A stretch of DNA of 27,552 bases. Origin: an uncultured bacterium (lineage in GTDB: Bacteria > Verrucomicrobiota > Kiritimatiellia > CAIKKV01). Below the pieces are notes generated by a model. That model was not told the DNA's origin. It worked only from the letters and a program-made list of their open reading frames with translations, and ran no database searches. Position 1 is the stretch's first letter, and the number at the start of each line of letters is the position of its first letter. Shown here piece after piece: positions 1 to 8,287 of the stretch. The position numbers and the translations under genes were made by a program. The stretch is from positions 1 to 27,552 of the forward strand of contig CAIKKV010000150.1 in assembly GCA_903828035.1 (NCBI GenBank), in the 5' to 3' direction.

Positions 1-1
1 C

Positions 2-3000
2 GGCGTCGACCTTCGCGCCGCGCGGGTTTTTGTCGGCGCCACCCGCTCGCACCTCTGCCTCGCCGTGCTCTCCGAAATGGCGCCCGCCGGAACGCTCCGC
101 GGCGATGCGATCGAAGTCCAACTGAATGACGGACACCTCATTCGCGTCACTCCGCAGGGCCGCCTCTCTCACCTCCTCCTCCGCCCCGGTCAAAGCCCCC
201 TCCGCCAATCGTTGCGCGCCGGCGGGGTTGCGGTAAAGGCCGCCTCGGCCCTCCATGACAATCTCTGGCATTGCCGGATCTTCATTCCGGCTTCCCTGTT
301 CGGCCGGCCCGACACCACCTCTTCCCCCTGGGCCCTCAACGTAACCCGCCTCTTCCATCAGCCGGCGGCCCGCGCCTCGCTCGCCCGCCAGCCCGACCGC
401 CCCCTGGTCTTCCAGTTCACCCCGGATCCGGTCGTCGCCGTTCAATGCCGGCATGCGGACAATCCCTTCCACGGCAACATCCGCCTCTGGTTCTCGCTCT
501 TCAACCCCGCCGCCGTTCCCGCGGAGGTCCGCGTGGAGCTGCTCTGCCGCCTCCCCCGGAGGCCGGATCTGCACGGCGCGGTTTCCGTCCGCCTGGAGCC
601 CGGCGAACAGCGCGAGGTCATGGTCAAAAACGAGGCGCTCGCCGCGCTCTCCTTCGACATGACCACCGTGGCCACGCAGGATGGAAACAAGCCGCTGCTC
701 ACCCGTTGCCTCACCTATGCCCGCAGCTCGGCGCCGCACTGGACGCCCCCCGCCCCGCCGCCCCTTCCGGTCGATTTCCAATTCGCCTACTACCCCTCGC
801 GCAACCTCCTTCGCCTGCGCGCGGATGTATCCGGACTTCCCCGCAAGGCGCGCCTGACACTCCTGAACGTGGAAATCCGGCCCAAAGGGGGCGGCCCCGC
901 CGTTCACTCCTTCACCCTGAAGCGGCGTCAATTCGTCAGGGGCGTCTGCGAAACGGACGTCACCCTCCCGCCCCTCGAAGGCGAATTCGAAATCGCGGCC
1001 ACGGGGCAGGGCGAGCAGGTTCCCGCGGAGCCGCGGGTGAAGACCTTCGAGCGGCGGCGCTTCGAATGGGAAAACAAGGGCCTTGGAACCAGCCGCACGG
1101 TTTACCCGCCCTTCACGCCGATTGAAAAAGAGGGCAACATCTTTCGCACGGTCCTGAAAGAGTATGCCCTGAATGACTCGGGGCTGTTCGACCGCATCCG
1201 CACCGGCCACTCCGAGCGCCCCGAAGAGACCGAAGAGCTGCTCGCCGCCCCGATGCGCTATGCCGCCGCCATCGACGGCGTGGCGCATGCCGCCATCCCC
1301 TCCGCGCTTACCTTCGAAAGCGTGGCGGCCGACCGGGTTGTCGCGCGCAGCCGCTTTACGCTGGGCCCCCTCGCAGCCGAGGCCGCGCTCACGCTCGACT
1401 ACGACGGCACGCTGCGGGTCGACCTCACCCTGCCCGCCGCGCCGGGCACGCGCCTTGACAAGCTGGACCTGGAGATTCCGCTGCGAAACGGCGTGGCCCG
1501 CCAGGTGCACGCCTGCTCCGGCCGCTACCGCGACGCCGTCGAGTTCAAGACATTGCCGGAGGGCCAGGGCGTCGTGTGGAGCGCGGCCGATATTCCCCCC
1601 ACCGGGTGGGAGGTAAACTTCTGCAGCTACCTGTTCCTGGGCAACGCCAACCGGGGCCTGTGCTGGTTCGCCGAAAACAGCAAGGGCTGGTCCCGCGTGC
1701 CGGGCTCCCCCAACCTCGAGGTCACGCGGCAGGGCGACGAGCTTCTCCTGCGCGTGCACCTGGTCAACCGGCCCGTCACCCTGGACGAGGCGCGGACCCT
1801 CACCTTCGGGCTCCTGGCCGCGCCGGTCAAGCCGCGCCTGGCGGGCTGGCGCCACCGCTGGTACAGCGACCGCTTCAGCGTGCTCGGCTGCGACTGCCAC
1901 TGGCTCTCGCTGGGCAACTACGCCTGCTACTATCCGCCGGGCAAGGCGCTGTCGCTCTGGGAGGCCCTCCGGCGCGGCAACCGCGAGCGGCTGGATCAGG
2001 CGGCCATCGACGCCGTCATCCGCGACCACCGCCGCCATTACGCGCCCTACGGGGAGTCCACCGTGTGCCTGTTCGAGAACATGGCGAACCTGAACCTCCG
2101 CAACCGCTACGGCACGCGGATGATCTATTATTACAACCGCGACGTGACCGTGGACAGCGAGGAGTGCCGCACGTTCGTGGACGAGTGGGGCACGGAAGAC
2201 TACAACGAGCAGCGCGACCGGCAGGCCCTGCCGCATCCCCCCTCAAGGAAGGCGATGGGCGTGGTGCCCTCCGCCTCGCACCTCGACTTCATCCTGCACT
2301 GGTACGGGCGCAGCTTTGACGCAGGCGGCAACACCGGCATCTACATGGACAACCTCTACTTCCGGCCGTTCCGCAATCGCGCCATGTCGGCCGCGTTCCG
2401 GGATGAGCAAGGCGCGATGGTCCCCTCCACCGGCATCTGGGAATTGCGCGAGCAGGCCAAGCGGACGTTCACCTTCCTGAACGAGCGCGGCATGGAGCCC
2501 ATTCACATGGGGCACATGACCTCGCTGGCCCTCCTGCCCATCCTCTCGTTCTACACGGTCCAATACGACTGGGAATGGCAGCGCGGTCACAAGGACGTGC
2601 ACGACCGCTTCACGCGCGACTACCTCCAGCTGGTCAGCTCCGGCGAGCTGGCCGGCGCCTGGCCCATCGTGCTGCACGAGCTGGGCGAACAGGAAGAGGG
2701 CATGGTGGAGCACTACCCCTATCCGGAGTTGCGCCGCCGGCTCGACGAGGCCGCCGCGCGGGCCGAGAATCCGCGGGTCCTGCGAACGTTCCTGGGCGTC
2801 ACGATCGTCCACGAGCTGCTGGTCGATCCCTATCGCTGGCACTATGAGCCCGTCGGCCCCGGCGACACCGCGGAAAACCGGCTTTTCAAAATGTTCCGCC
2901 AGCCCATCCTGGATTTCGTGCAGCGCCCCGGCGTGGAGGTCTACCGCTACTGGGACGAGCGGCCCCAGCCCCTGCGCACCGCGGATTCCGAGTTGCCGGC

Positions 3001-3226
3001 CATCGTGTTCGTCGCCCGCGGCAAGGAGGCCCTCTGCGCCATCACCAACTATGCCGCCGAAGAACGGACGGCGGAGGTCGCGCTCGACCTGGCCGCCCTG
3101 GGCTTCCCCGCCGGCTGCCGGATCACCGATATCGAAACGGGAAAGACATTGCCTCTGAACGGCAACAAAGTGTCGATCATCCTGAAGGGGCACGACCTGT
3201 GCCTGCTACGCGTGCAGCCTGCCTGA
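2..3226 (+). CDS. Large GH123/DUF6067-like glycoside hydrolase, 5' end outside the window
   Basis: The reading frame is open from base 2 with no stop, and the residues before the first possible start (GTG at 65) read as normal protein (RVFVGATRSHLCLAVLSEM), so the gene almost certainly begins upstream of the window. About 1,074 codons are visible. The first half is beta-rich and looks like stacked beta-sandwich domains. The middle carries the block NFCSYLFLGNANRGLCWFAE followed by NSKGWSR, which I associate with the DUF6067/GH123-like family. The segment from about 1900 to 3000 looks like the TIM-barrel catalytic part (for example GIYMDNLYF near 2338), and a small C-terminal beta domain follows. 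GH123 members are beta-N-acetylgalactosaminidases, but I cannot place the acid/base pair with confidence, so the substrate is open. The product is probably exported, but the signal peptide lies off-window. No terminator hairpin follows the TGA stop. Confidence 0.72.
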   Translation, partial: GVDLRAARVFVGATRSHLCLAVLSEMAPAGTLRGDAIEVQLNDGHLIRVTPQGRLSHLLLRPGQSPLRQSLRAGGVAVKAASALHDNLWHCRIFIPASLFGRPDTTSSPWALNVTRLFHQPAARASLARQPDRPLVFQFTPDPVVAVQCRHADNPFHGNIRLWFSLFNPAAVPAEVRVELLCRLPRRPDLHGAVSVRLEPGEQREVMVKNEALAALSFDMTTVATQDGNKPLLTRCLTYARSSAPHWTPPAPPPLPVDFQFAYYPSRNLLRLRADVSGLPRKARLTLLNVEIRPKGGGPAVHSFTLKRRQFVRGVCETDVTLPPLEGEFEIAATGQGEQVPAEPRVKTFERRRFEWENKGLGTSRTVYPPFTPIEKEGNIFRTVLKEYALNDSGLFDRIRTGHSERPEETEELLAAPMRYAAAIDGVAHAAIPSALTFESVAADRVVARSRFTLGPLAAEAALTLDYDGTLRVDLTLPAAPGTRLDKLDLEIPLRNGVARQVHACSGRYRDAVEFKTLPEGQGVVWSAADIPPTGWEVNFCSYLFLGNANRGLCWFAENSKGWSRVPGSPNLEVTRQGDELLLRVHLVNRPVTLDEARTLTFGLLAAPVKPRLAGWRHRWYSDRFSVLGCDCHWLSLGNYACYYPPGKALSLWEALRRGNRERLDQAAIDAVIRDHRRHYAPYGESTVCLFENMANLNLRNRYGTRMIYYYNRDVTVDSEECRTFVDEWGTEDYNEQRDRQALPHPPSRKAMGVVPSASHLDFILHWYGRSFDAGGNTGIYMDNLYFRPFRNRAMSAAFRDEQGAMVPSTGIWELREQAKRTFTFLNERGMEPIHMGHMTSLALLPILSFYTVQYDWEWQRGHKDVHDRFTRDYLQLVSSGELAGAWPIVLHELGEQEEGMVEHYPYPELRRRLDEAAARAENPRVLRTFLGVTIVHELLVDPYRWHYEPVGPGDTAENRLFKMFRQPILDFVQRPGVEVYRYWDERPQPLRTADSELPAIVFVARGKEALCAITNYAAEERTAEVALDLAALGFPAGCRITDIETGKTLPLNGNKVSIILKGHDLCLLRVQPA

Positions 3227-3265
3227 CGCGATAGAGCGACGTGCCCCCTACCACTCCTTTTAACT

Positions 3266-3736
3266 ACGAAACACGCTAAAGCCGCGAAAATTGAAGAGAA
3301 GGCTTCACACAGAGGGGGATGAGGTCAGATTGAGGACGCTGAGGGAAGATTTGCAGGGAGGCCCCGCACCCCCGACGGAAAGTCGGCACCATGAAGAACA
3401 TGAAGGACTTGAAGTGATCTTCAGGACGATCTCGGAATCGGCAGTTGTTTTGACCACGGATTAAACGGATAACACGGATAAGAGAAGAGTTTGCGGGGCC
3501 GCCCCGCCCCCCCCGACGATGCGACTCACCGTGAAGAACATGAAGCGGATCCGCGGCGGGTCTGTATTAACCCAAAAAATCTTTTCTATTTTCGTGTGTT
3601 TCGAAGTTAAATCTTCTTCATGACCTTCATGTTCTTCATGGTATGAACGGATTTAGACTAAAATCAGTGTGATCCGTGTAATCCGTGGTTCATCTGTTCT
3701 CTTCTCTATTTCCGTGTATTCCATGTTTTCCGTGGT
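3266..3736. repeat. Family of 9-bp-periodic repeat blocks in both orientations
   Basis: Successive 9-base units can be read off directly. Examples are ACGAAACAC/GCTAAAGCC/GCGAAAATT at 3266-3292; CATGAAGAA/CATGAAGGA at 3390-3407; ACCACGGAT/TAAACGGAT/AACACGGAT at 3453-3479; TTCTTCATG/ACCTTCATG/TTCTTCATG at 3614-3640; ATCCGTGTA/ATCCGTGGT at 3672-3689; and TTCCGTGTA/TTCCATGTT/TTCCGTGGT at 3710-3736. The first three blocks are on one strand and the last three are their inverted counterparts. From memory, similar ACCACGGATTACACGGA-type blocks are scattered between genes in PVC-group genomes; I cannot verify that here. Confidence 0.7.
3351..3547 (+). repeat. Direct repeat pair (3351-3406 and 3491-3547)
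   Basis: Two copies of roughly 56 bases are recognisable. Each begins TTGC, then a G/C-rich run (GGGAGGCCCCGCACCCCCGAC in the first, GGGGCCGCCCCGCCCCCCCCGAC in the second), then a short variable part, then a CACC-A/G-TGAAGAACATGAAG segment. The shared tail at 3388-3406 also occurs inverted, as a perfect 19-base match, at 3624-3642. Confidence 0.7.
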
Positions 3737-3787
3737 TCAATCGCATTCATTCTGTCATCCATTTGCTTGTCGAAGCGCCTTGGCATG

Positions 3788-5704
3788 CTACCGCCGGGGC
3801 ATCCACACCGTCATCGCCCCGGGCTCGCGGTTGCACCAGAGGCTGTAGGGGACGGCCTTGAGGCGAACCTTCTTCGCCTTCACCTGCGAAGCCGGCCGGT
3901 ACAGCGCGCCTTTCCAGCCTGACGGGGGGAACACCTCCGCCTCGCCTTCGATCACGCTGCAGCCGCCCAGCAGCCGCGCGTCCCAGCGCGCCTTCAGCGG
4001 CGCCATGTCGGGCAGGACGAGGGTTGTCACGTCCGCCGCGTGATCACACTGCTCCAGGCAATAGACGATCGGACCGCGCTGCAGCGCCACCTTGCCCGCG
4101 TCCTCGGGAATGGCGGGATGGGCCGCCATGCGCTCGACGGGCATGTCCAGCGCCAGCTCCACCCGGTCGCCATCCGCCCACGTGCGGTCGATTTCCGCGT
4201 ACCCTTTTTTAACCGGAGCCTTGAACGCCTTGCCGTTCACAGCCAGCGTGTGGCGGCGGCACCAGCCGGGAATCCGGAGCATCAGCTTCACCGCGGCGGG
4301 CTGCGCCAGCCCCAGCGTGAGCGTCACCCGTCCGTCCCAGGGATAATCCGTCTTCTGCGCCAGCGTCACCCGCTGCCCGGCCAGCTCCGCGCGGGCGGAT
4401 CCGGCGGCATAAAGGTTCACCATCAGCGTGCGGCCCGCCGCCGCGTAGGCATACTCGCCCAGGGAGGCCAGCAGGCGGATGATGTTGGTGGGACAGCACG
4501 AGCACTCGAACCACTCCTGCCGCACATCCATGTGGCGCCGGCCTTCCGGCTTGAAGCGCCCGTTCACGGCCAGCGGGTTGGAATAGAAGAACCGGTCGCC
4601 GCCCAGCGAGACGCCGCTCATGATGCCGTTGTAGAGGGCCGTCTCCATGACATCGGCATACTTGCCGTCCGCGTGGGCCAGCAGCATGCGCTGCGCAAAG
4701 AACACCAGCCCGATGCTGGCGCAGGTCTCGGCATAGGCGGTGTCGTTGGGCAGGTCGTAGTTGGCGCCCATCGCCTCCCCGGCGTTGCGGCCGCCGATGC
4801 CCCCGGTGATGTACAGCTTCTGATTCACCGCATTGTCCCACAGCGTGCGGCAGGCGGCCATGAGCCCGGCATCGCCCGTCTCCATGGCCACGTCGGCCAT
4901 TCCCGTATACAAATACATGGCGCGCACGGCGTGGCCCACCACCTCCTCCTGCTCGCGCACGGGCTTGTGCGCCTGCAGCCCCTGCCAGCAAGCCGGGCGA
5001 TCCTTCGAGGGCTTCTCCCCCAGGGCGGCCGACTCCTGGTCGTAAAAATGAGGCTGCCGGCCGCGCTCGTCGATGAAGTACTTGGCCAGCTCGAGGAACT
5101 TCTTCTCGCCGGTGGCGCGGTACATCTTGACCAGGGCCAGCTCAATCTCCTGGTGGCCGCAATAGCCGCGTTTCTGGCCCTTGCCCCGCCCGAACACCGT
5201 GGCGATGTAATCGGCGTACCCGGCCATGGCGTCCAGCAGCGTGCGGTCCCCGGTGGCCTGCCAGTGGGCCACCGCCCCCTCCATCAGGTGGCCGGCGCAG
5301 TACATCTCGTGGTTGTCCCGCACGTTCGCCCAGCGCAGCTTGGGCTCCACCAGCGTGTAGTGGACGTTGAGATAGCCGTCCTTCTGCTGGGCCGAGGCGA
5401 TCAGCTCCGCCACCTCCTGCAACTGCTTCCGGCGGCGGGGGTCGGGATTCCCCGCCAGGTCATAGGCGGCCGCCTCCACCCACTTGCCCACGTCGCTGTC
5501 CCAGAACTTGTGCGGCTCGTTGGGCCGGCCGGGCTTCCAGTCCATGCGGAACGCGTCGATCCGGCCCGTCTCCTTGCAGCGCTTGTAGGCGATCGGCAGC
5601 GTCACGGTGTGATTCACGCGGAGGCGCTCCCCCCAGTATCCACCCGTGAACGTGACCGCTTTGATCGGCAGCGGCGTGAGCTTTCGGACCGGTTTCACAG
5701 CCAT
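3788..5704 (-). CDS. GH127 beta-L-arabinofuranosidase (DUF1680 family)
   Basis: GH127 enzymes release L-arabinofuranose from beta-linked arabinosides such as hydroxyproline-linked or pectic side chains. The protein (638 residues) has the family's (alpha/alpha)6 barrel followed by beta-sandwich domains. The zinc and catalytic residues described for HypBA1 are visible: Glu326 and Cys328 in AYAETCASIG, and Cys403 (nucleophile) and Cys404 in ECSCCPTN. An extra Cys401 is present. The start is the ATG at 5702-5704, preceded by GGGGGAA. An in-frame start 34 codons upstream lacks a ribosome site, and its extra residues do not resemble protein. There is no signal peptide, so the enzyme is probably cytoplasmic and acts on imported oligosaccharides. 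The gene is alone on its strand here, divergent from the seven-gene operon at 5899. A weak TTGACT-18-CATTCT promoter (5800 down to 5771) could serve it. Confidence 0.92.
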   Translation of the reverse strand: MAVKPVRKLTPLPIKAVTFTGGYWGERLRVNHTVTLPIAYKRCKETGRIDAFRMDWKPGRPNEPHKFWDSDVGKWVEAAAYDLAGNPDPRRRKQLQEVAELIASAQQKDGYLNVHYTLVEPKLRWANVRDNHEMYCAGHLMEGAVAHWQATGDRTLLDAMAGYADYIATVFGRGKGQKRGYCGHQEIELALVKMYRATGEKKFLELAKYFIDERGRQPHFYDQESAALGEKPSKDRPACWQGLQAHKPVREQEEVVGHAVRAMYLYTGMADVAMETGDAGLMAACRTLWDNAVNQKLYITGGIGGRNAGEAMGANYDLPNDTAYAETCASIGLVFFAQRMLLAHADGKYADVMETALYNGIMSGVSLGGDRFFYSNPLAVNGRFKPEGRRHMDVRQEWFECSCCPTNIIRLLASLGEYAYAAAGRTLMVNLYAAGSARAELAGQRVTLAQKTDYPWDGRVTLTLGLAQPAAVKLMLRIPGWCRRHTLAVNGKAFKAPVKKGYAEIDRTWADGDRVELALDMPVERMAAHPAIPEDAGKVALQRGPIVYCLEQCDHAADVTTLVLPDMAPLKARWDARLLGGCSVIEGEAEVFPPSGWKGALYRPASQVKAKKVRLKAVPYSLWCNREPGAMTVWMPRR

Positions 5705-5788
5705 GATCGTTCCCCCGTATGCATCGGCACGCCTCTCCGGATGCGCGCGTCCGGTGTTGTATCTCCGGATAGAATGGTGAAAAAGAGC

Positions 5789-5817
5789 GTGACAAGTCAA
5801 TTGCAAAGAACTATTTT
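5789..5817 (+). promoter_or_regulatory. Candidate sigma70-type promoter for the MutL-membrane operon
   Basis: GTGACA (5789-5794) and TATTTT (5812-5817) are separated by 17 bases, in an AT-rich island within otherwise GC-rich DNA. Transcription would start near 5824, leaving a leader of about 75 bases before the AGGAG ribosome site at 5886-5890. The rest of the 194-base divergent region (5705-5898) shows no clear riboswitch or operator. Confidence 0.35.
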
Positions 5818-5898
5818 ATTTTACAGAAAAGAGTTCAAAAGCGAAATCGGCAACCGGGCCCGAAACGGCGTCTCGAACGCCAGTCAGGAGCAAGCATC

Positions 5899-6666
5899 AT
5901 GGAACACGCCAATCTGATGGTGCGCCTGATCTTCGCCGGCTTCCTGATCGCCATCCTCTACCAGGTCCGCCGGATCCGCCGCGGCGGCGAGGTCAGCCTG
6001 CGGACGATTCCCGGCCTCCAGAAAATCGATGAGATGATCGGCCAGGCCACCGAGCGCGACCGCCCCATCATGTTCAACCCGGGCTTCCAGGGCCTGGGCG
6101 TCGAGCTGTTCTGCTCCCTCGCCATCATGGGGCACGTGGTGCGCAAGTCCGCGAAGCTCTCCATGCCGGTCCTCTCCCCCTTTTCCGATCCCCTCGCCTA
6201 CGCCATGGGCGAGGAGTACTGGAAGGATGGCTATGCCGCCATGGGCAAGGACGGCCTCTTCCCGGCCGAGGACTGCCTGCGCTACCTGTCCGCCAACCAG
6301 GCGGCCTACGCGGCCAGCGTCGCCGGCTGGATCAAGCGCGAGCGCGTGGGCGCCAACCTGATCTTCGGGATGTACGGCTTCGAGTCGCTCGTGATCGCCG
6401 AGGCCGGCCAGCAGGCGGGCGCCGTCCAGCTGGCCTGCACGCCGAGCTTCTTCCAGGTGCCCTTCTTCCTCATGTCCTGCGACTACACCGTGTTCGGCGA
6501 GGAGTTCTACGCCGCCGGCGCCTATTTCAGCCGCGATCCCGTCCTGACCGGCAGCCTCGTGGCGCAGGACGGCTTCAAGTTCCTCGTCCTTTTCCTGGTC
6601 CTGGCCTCCACGGCCAGCCTCACCCTGTTCGGCAACAACTGGCTGACGGCCCTGCTGTTTTACTGA
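5899..6666 (+). CDS. DUF6754-like membrane protein, first gene of the MutL-membrane operon
   Basis: The function is unknown. The 255-residue protein has a hydrophobic N-terminal helix (about residues 6-22), a soluble alpha/beta-looking domain (about 35-210) and a C-terminal membrane helix (about 226-253). The opening motif LRTIPGLQKIDEMIGQATE followed by RPIMFNPG is what I associate with DUF6754. A YGFES motif (159-163) and a G-x4-AAGA motif (200-208) recur with matching spacing in the third gene of the operon, suggesting the two are paralogues. The start is the ATG at 5899, eight bases after AGGAG. The next gene begins 16 bases downstream. There is no classical signal-peptidase site, so it is probably anchored in the inner membrane. 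The family call is from memory of the sequence pattern. Confidence 0.65.
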   Translation: MEHANLMVRLIFAGFLIAILYQVRRIRRGGEVSLRTIPGLQKIDEMIGQATERDRPIMFNPGFQGLGVELFCSLAIMGHVVRKSAKLSMPVLSPFSDPLAYAMGEEYWKDGYAAMGKDGLFPAEDCLRYLSANQAAYAASVAGWIKRERVGANLIFGMYGFESLVIAEAGQQAGAVQLACTPSFFQVPFFLMSCDYTVFGEEFYAAGAYFSRDPVLTGSLVAQDGFKFLVLFLVLASTASLTLFGNNWLTALLFY

Positions 6667-6682
6667 GGAATCGAACCCCCGG

Positions 6683-8287
6683 ATGAGCAAACGCGCCTTT
6701 TTGAAAACGCTGGCCTTCCTCACGGGGCTCTACTTTGTGCTGGAGTTCTTCCTGCCTGACAAAGTCGGCGGCGCCTTCGACAGCTATGCCGTGCAGGCGC
6801 CCGCGCCAGTCCAGACCGCCGCCGGCCCGCGCCTCTTTTATGCCGGCCTCTACGCGGACCGCCTGCCGGCCGTGGGCGGCCTGGTCCCCGCCGCCGGCTC
6901 CGCGGATACCTGGATGCCCTCCTCCCCGAACCCCGTGCTGGAGCGGTCGCCCCTGGCGGCCGGCGATCTCACCGGCATGCGCCACCTGGCGGCCGTGGCG
7001 GCCCGCGACCGGCTGGAGCTCTTCTACCTGGGAACCGACCCGGGCCAGGACATCACCCTATGCCGCGCCTCCGCCTCCGCCGATGGCAAAAGCTGGCGCC
7101 GCGAACCGCCCCCCCGCTTCACTCCGCAAGTCCCGCCGCCCCGAAGCGCGGCCCTGGGCCGCCCCCTTCCCAACGGCCCGCTGCCCGGCATTCCCGAGGG
7201 CTTCGCCGCGGCCTACTCCGACAACACCTGGACCTTCCTTCTGCTCGTGCGAACTCCCGGAAAAGGGCTGAGCGTCTGGCGCGCGACGGGCGCCGATCCC
7301 TCCACCCTGCGCTTGGAAGCCAGCCCCCTCTGCTCCGCCGACTTCATTCCAGCGGCCGTCTCCGCGTTCGACGCCCGGCCGGTCGGCGCCGGCTGGACGC
7401 TCTACTTTGTCTCCGATAACCAGCTTTCGCCGGTCCTCGTGGACGGCGCGGGCGGATTGACGCGGGGCGCCTCCCGGCCGCTCACCCCTCCGGGCACGAA
7501 GGTCACCGCGCTGCGGGTGACGGACGCCGGCCTCTACGCCTCCACCGCCCGCGAGCGCCAGCCGGCGCCGCCCCGGGAGTTCTCGCCCTTCGATACCCAG
7601 CTCGTGCGGCTTTCCGCCGTCGGCTCGGGCAGTCCGGTGGTTCTCCACAAGCCCGGCCCGCCGCCCACGCCCACCTACCTCTCGCGCGGCATCCTGCCGG
7701 CCGGCACGTTCCTCCAGATCATCATCGCGACGGCGCTGCTGATTCCCGTCATCAACCTCACGCTCTTCCACGGCAAGAAGATCACCCGCCTCTCCCCCGG
7801 CTGGAGCTCCAGCATCATTTTCTTTGTCTGCCTGGTCGGCATGTTCGTGGTCACCTGGGCGGGCAAGGGCTCCGGCGTGGCCCAGGCGCGCTCGGAAACC
7901 TGGTCGCTCACCTACGGGTTCCTCTTCAAGGGCATAGTGCAGCCCATGGGAACGGCCGTCTTCTCGATGATCGCCTTCTATATGATCTCCGCCGCCTACC
8001 GCTCGTTCCGCGTGCGCAGCCTGGAGTCGGTGCTGCTGATGGCGGCCGCCTGCATCGTCATGATCGGCCAGATGCCGCTGGGCGAGCTGCAGGCCGCGAC
8101 GCTGCCGGAGCCGGTCTATTTCCTGGGCCTGCCCTGGCTGAGCCAGAAGCTGCTGACCGTGGTGAACGCCTGCGCCTACCGGGGCGTGCTGATCGGCCTG
8201 ACCATCGGCGGCATCTCCATCGCCCTCCGCATCTGGCTGGGCCTCGACAACAGCGTCTACTCGGGCGTGGAAGGGAAGGCGCGATGA
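6683..8287 (+). CDS. Membrane protein with N-terminal anchor, propeller-like domain and C-terminal helices
   Basis: I do not recognise a named family. The 534-residue protein begins with a hydrophobic anchor (about 6-24). A soluble segment (about 30-330) repeats the pattern of hydrophobic strand, then LFY or YFVS, then SADGKSWRREP. This resembles blades of the five-bladed propeller seen in GH43/GH32-type proteins, although no catalytic acids are apparent. The C-terminus has about five membrane helices (about 341-363, 375-393, 410-438, 447-465 and 495-515). The domain between the first and second helices is probably outside the cytoplasm. GAGGAA at 6665-6670 precedes the ATG. The stop overlaps the start of the next gene (ATGA at 8284-8287), so the two are translationally coupled. 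Confidence 0.6.
   Translation: MSKRAFLKTLAFLTGLYFVLEFFLPDKVGGAFDSYAVQAPAPVQTAAGPRLFYAGLYADRLPAVGGLVPAAGSADTWMPSSPNPVLERSPLAAGDLTGMRHLAAVAARDRLELFYLGTDPGQDITLCRASASADGKSWRREPPPRFTPQVPPPRSAALGRPLPNGPLPGIPEGFAAAYSDNTWTFLLLVRTPGKGLSVWRATGADPSTLRLEASPLCSADFIPAAVSAFDARPVGAGWTLYFVSDNQLSPVLVDGAGGLTRGASRPLTPPGTKVTALRVTDAGLYASTARERQPAPPREFSPFDTQLVRLSAVGSGSPVVLHKPGPPPTPTYLSRGILPAGTFLQIIIATALLIPVINLTLFHGKKITRLSPGWSSSIIFFVCLVGMFVVTWAGKGSGVAQARSETWSLTYGFLFKGIVQPMGTAVFSMIAFYMISAAYRSFRVRSLESVLLMAAACIVMIGQMPLGELQAATLPEPVYFLGLPWLSQKLLTVVNACAYRGVLIGLTIGGISIALRIWLGLDNSVYSGVEGKAR

Larger units (their letters stand above)
3227..3787. other. Non-coding, repeat-rich intergenic region
   Basis: This is the only stretch over 300 bases without a gene. 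It is AT-richer than its surroundings and no open frame in it reads as protein. From about 3266 to 3736 it is almost entirely short blocks repeating with a 9-bp period, in both orientations, plus one longer direct repeat pair (listed separately). It lies between the 3' ends of the upstream plus-strand gene and the minus-strand GH127 gene, so no promoter is required here. I see no simple GC-hairpin-plus-U-tract terminator. The inverted blocks could fold into long imperfect hairpins that end transcription from both sides. Confidence 0.8.

Noticed and set aside
3453..3689. CRISPR-like array in the intergenic region
   Set aside because: The units are 9 bases, contiguous and in both orientations, with no unique spacers of constant length and no cas genes nearby.
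4040..5917. Long plus-strand open frame (625 codons) opposite the GH127 gene
   Set aside because: It is the antisense shadow of a GC-rich coding gene. Its translation is rich in Arg, His, Leu and Gly with no motif, while the minus strand gives a full GH127 enzyme with its catalytic cysteines.
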